Shown: in pieces, positions 62,344 through 64,000 of the stretch
Layout of the letters: every line of letters begins with the position of its first letter
Numbering within the stretch: the stretch's first letter is position 1
From: Pyxidicoccus sp. MSG2
Lineage (GTDB): Bacteria > Myxococcota > Myxococcia > Myxococcales > Myxococcaceae
Assembly: GCF_026626705.1 (NCBI RefSeq)
Contig: NZ_JAPNKC010000001.1
Location: 10,254,001-10,318,000 of the forward strand
Length of the DNA: 64,000 nucleotides
Direction: 5' to 3'
Notes under the pieces: model-generated
Databases searched by the model: none
The model's input: only the letters and a program-made list of their open reading frames with translations
Told to the model about the DNA's origin: nothing
Translations under genes and position numbers: made by a program

Positions 62344-62380
62344 GGGTGCCCATGGGGCGGGGTGGTTGTGGGTGCGGCGC

Positions 62381-63436
62381 TTACGGCTGCTCGGCGGCGA
62401 GCGAGCGGATGGCGGCGGTGATGTCGCCCTGCTGGGGCACCGACGCCATCTCCAGGACGTCCGCCAGTCCGATGCCGGGGAGGAACTTGCCTGCCAGCAG
62501 CCGTGGCGGCGCCAGCAGCGAGTAGAACAGCTCCTCCACCGTGCGGCGCACCAGGTGCTCGCCGAAGTTCGTCACCTCGGTGTCCTCGTTGACGAAGAGG
62601 ACGCGGCCCGTCTTCTGGACGGACTCCTTGATGAGCTCCCAGTCGTAGGGCCACAGCGAGCGCAGGTCGATGACCTCGGCGCTGATGCCCTCGTCCGCGA
62701 GCGCCACGGCGGCCTTCGCGCACAGGGGCAGGGTGCGGCCGTAGCTGACGACCGTCACCTGCGAGCCCTCGCGCACCTTCTTGCCCTTGCCGAAGGGCAC
62801 CGCGTAGGCCTCCAGCGAGGGCCACTGCGGCTTCCACTGGGTGCGGTCACCCAGCGGCGCGTCAATCATCTTCGACAGCTGGCGGTCATCGTCCGGCTCG
62901 CCGGGGATGCGCTCCTCGCCCTTCACGCGCAGCAGCGCCTTGGGCTCGAGGAACATGACCGGGTTCTGCTCCTTGCACGCGGTGATGAGCAGCCCGTACG
63001 CGTCCAGCGGCGTGGAGGGCATGACCACCTTCCAGCCGGGAATGTGGGTCATCGTCGCGTCGAAGGAATGCGAGTGGTAGATGGACCCGCGGATGCCGCT
63101 GCCCACCGGCGTGCGCACCACCATGGGCATGTTCCAGTCGCCGTTGGTGGACCAGCAGGTGTTGCCCGCCAGCTTGAGCAGGTCGATGGTGTTGTAGACG
63201 TAGTCGCAGAACTGGATCTCCGCGACGGGCCGGCCGCCGCCCATGGCGATGCCCATGGCCGCGCCGATGATGCCGCGCTCGTCGAGGGGGGAGTTCCACG
63301 TCGTCTTCAGGCCCTGGGTGCAGGTGAAGACGCCGCCGAGCGGCGCGCCCACGTCCTCGCCGAAGATGTCCGTCACGCCGAGGTTCTCCTCGGCGTAGTG
63401 GAGGGCCATCCGGATGGCCTGTGCCATGTTGGCCAT
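62381..63436 (-). CDS. 2-oxoacid dehydrogenase E1 component, beta subunit
   Basis: 351 residues from ATG 63436, 3 bp after the alpha-subunit stop. Transketolase-like pyrimidine-binding and C-terminal domains: MAQAIRMALHYAEENLGVTDIFGEDVG, GIIGAAMGIAMGGGRPVAEIQF, CDYVYNTIDLL, VVRTPVGSGIRGSIYHSHSFD, VMFLEPKALLR, TVVSYGRTLPLC and EVIDLRSLWPYDW. It forms the thiamine-diphosphate E1 heterotetramer with the alpha subunit. It looks closest to branched-chain 2-oxoacid (BkdA2/BckB-like) or pyruvate E1-beta; E2 and E3 genes are not in the window, so the substrate cannot be fixed. Confidence 0.9.
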   Translation of the reverse strand: MANMAQAIRMALHYAEENLGVTDIFGEDVGAPLGGVFTCTQGLKTTWNSPLDERGIIGAAMGIAMGGGRPVAEIQFCDYVYNTIDLLKLAGNTCWSTNGDWNMPMVVRTPVGSGIRGSIYHSHSFDATMTHIPGWKVVMPSTPLDAYGLLITACKEQNPVMFLEPKALLRVKGEERIPGEPDDDRQLSKMIDAPLGDRTQWKPQWPSLEAYAVPFGKGKKVREGSQVTVVSYGRTLPLCAKAAVALADEGISAEVIDLRSLWPYDWELIKESVQKTGRVLFVNEDTEVTNFGEHLVRRTVEELFYSLLAPPRLLAGKFLPGIGLADVLEMASVPQQGDITAAIRSLAAEQP

Positions 63437-63439
63437 GGG

Positions 63440-64000
63440 TTACTTGTCCTCCGCGTAGATGTGCTTCCAGATGGAGTCGGGGTCCGGCTGCGGCTCGTCG
63501 CGCACCTGGCGGGCGGCGGCGGCCAGTTCCTCGGTGTAGCGGTTGCGCAGGTCGTCCATCTGCTGGCGGGTCATGAAACCCTCCTGCTCCAGCCGTGCCT
63601 CGAACTGCTTGAGGCAGTCCACCTCGTCGCCCACGTAGTTGGCGCCGGAAGCGGAGGAGTGCCCGTACAGGCGCGACACCAGGGCCTCGATGAAGTACGG
63701 CTTGCGCTCCTTGCGCACGTACTCCATGGCCTCCTTCAGCTCGTTGTAGGCCTCGACGGGGTCATTGCCGTTGATGGTCTTCGCCTGGATGCCGAAGGCC
63801 TTGGCGCGGTCGCTGATGCGCGCCTCACCGTGCTGGCCGTCACCCGAGGTGGAGATGCCCCACTTGTTGTTGGTGACGATGATGAGGATGGGCAGCGGGT
63901 TGGCGGGGCGGCTGCTCCACACGAGGCACGACGCGAAATCGCCCTCGGCCGTGCCGGCGTCGCCGCCGGTGACGATGGTGATGCCGTCACCACCGACGCG
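63440..64000 (-). CDS. 2-oxoacid dehydrogenase E1 component, alpha subunit (C-terminal part)
   Basis: 186 residues are inside the window; the N-terminus is beyond the right edge. The TPP motif starts it (VTGGDAGTAEGDFASCL ... IVTNNKWGIST), then DRAKAFGIQAKTINGNDPVEAY and the YFIEALVSRLYGHSSASG segment with the phosphorylation-loop-like SSASG. It ends IWKHIYAEDK. The stop is 3 bp before the beta-subunit start, the usual alpha-beta operon order. Same substrate uncertainty as the beta subunit. Confidence 0.9.
   Translation of the reverse strand, partial: RVGGDGITIVTGGDAGTAEGDFASCLVWSSRPANPLPILIIVTNNKWGISTSGDGQHGEARISDRAKAFGIQAKTINGNDPVEAYNELKEAMEYVRKERKPYFIEALVSRLYGHSSASGANYVGDEVDCLKQFEARLEQEGFMTRQQMDDLRNRYTEELAAAARQVRDEPQPDPDSIWKHIYAEDK

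Overview
The window reads as a chromosomal segment of a high-GC myxobacterium of the Myxococcus/Corallococcus type (inference). The supporting signs are a protein ending in a MYXO-CTERM sorting tail, a DUF2378/TIGR02265-type protein (a family I know only from myxobacteria), a zinc-ribbon Hanks-type kinase in an operon with TPR and PEGA proteins, a PilZ protein, many Cys- or repeat-rich lipoproteins, and GC-ending codons throughout. I found no tRNA, rRNA, CRISPR array, insertion sequence or prophage.

Left third (1-22.2 kb): a surface-polysaccharide (O-antigen or exopolysaccharide) locus. Two GT2-type proteins with GTGA overlaps and a methyltransferase run rightward (1-5.5 kb) and converge on a leftward GT4 enzyme. 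A divergent region at 7.4-7.75 kb starts a rightward run: a coiled-coil protein, a GT2-GT4 fusion, a polyprenyl-phosphate-sugar-synthase-like GT2, WecB, and a GT-C/GT87-like membrane protein. A leftward MYXO-CTERM protein follows, then a leftward block (GT4, a small amphipathic protein, GT2, DUF2304). The rightward dTDP-L-rhamnose operon rfbB-rfbD-rfbA-rfbC closes the locus. No Wzx/Wzy or ABC exporter is visible, so the locus probably continues left of the window.

22.2-35.8 kb: a small membrane protein, a DUF4291 protein, and a leftward three-gene operon (PEGA/beta-barrel protein, TPR protein, Ser/Thr kinase). A YihY/BrkB membrane protein diverges from it. Then come a very large lipoprotein with twelve chitobiase-C-like repeats and a YbiT-type ABC-F ATPase. 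36-45 kb: tgt and an MnmD-type methyltransferase overlap by 4 bp (both act on tRNA wobble position 34), followed by a small lipoprotein, two alpha/beta hydrolases, the DUF2378 protein, a divergent LysR/NmrA pair around a perfect palindrome, a siderophore-interacting-type flavoprotein and a beta-propeller-like protein.

45-64 kb: a TetR regulator with a palindrome upstream and 72-bp tandem repeats at its 3' end, whose reading frame runs into the next gene, a Pat-like acyl-CoA synthetase/GNAT protein. Then a Ski2-like helicase, a divergent PEP carboxylase, several secreted or lipoproteins, a GDSL esterase, a PilZ protein, a GNAT protein and the end of a 2-oxoacid dehydrogenase E1 operon (beta complete, alpha cut by the window edge).

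I cannot point to one clear new defence-type system. The best leads are: the TetR/tandem-repeat/Pat junction; a minus-strand intrinsic terminator at 49.4 kb with no gene assigned to it (possible small RNA); the divergent tRNA-guanine transglycosylase; the methyltransferase with an eroded SAM motif; a promoter-like motif shared by two glycan operons; and the PEGA-TPR-zinc-ribbon-kinase operon.
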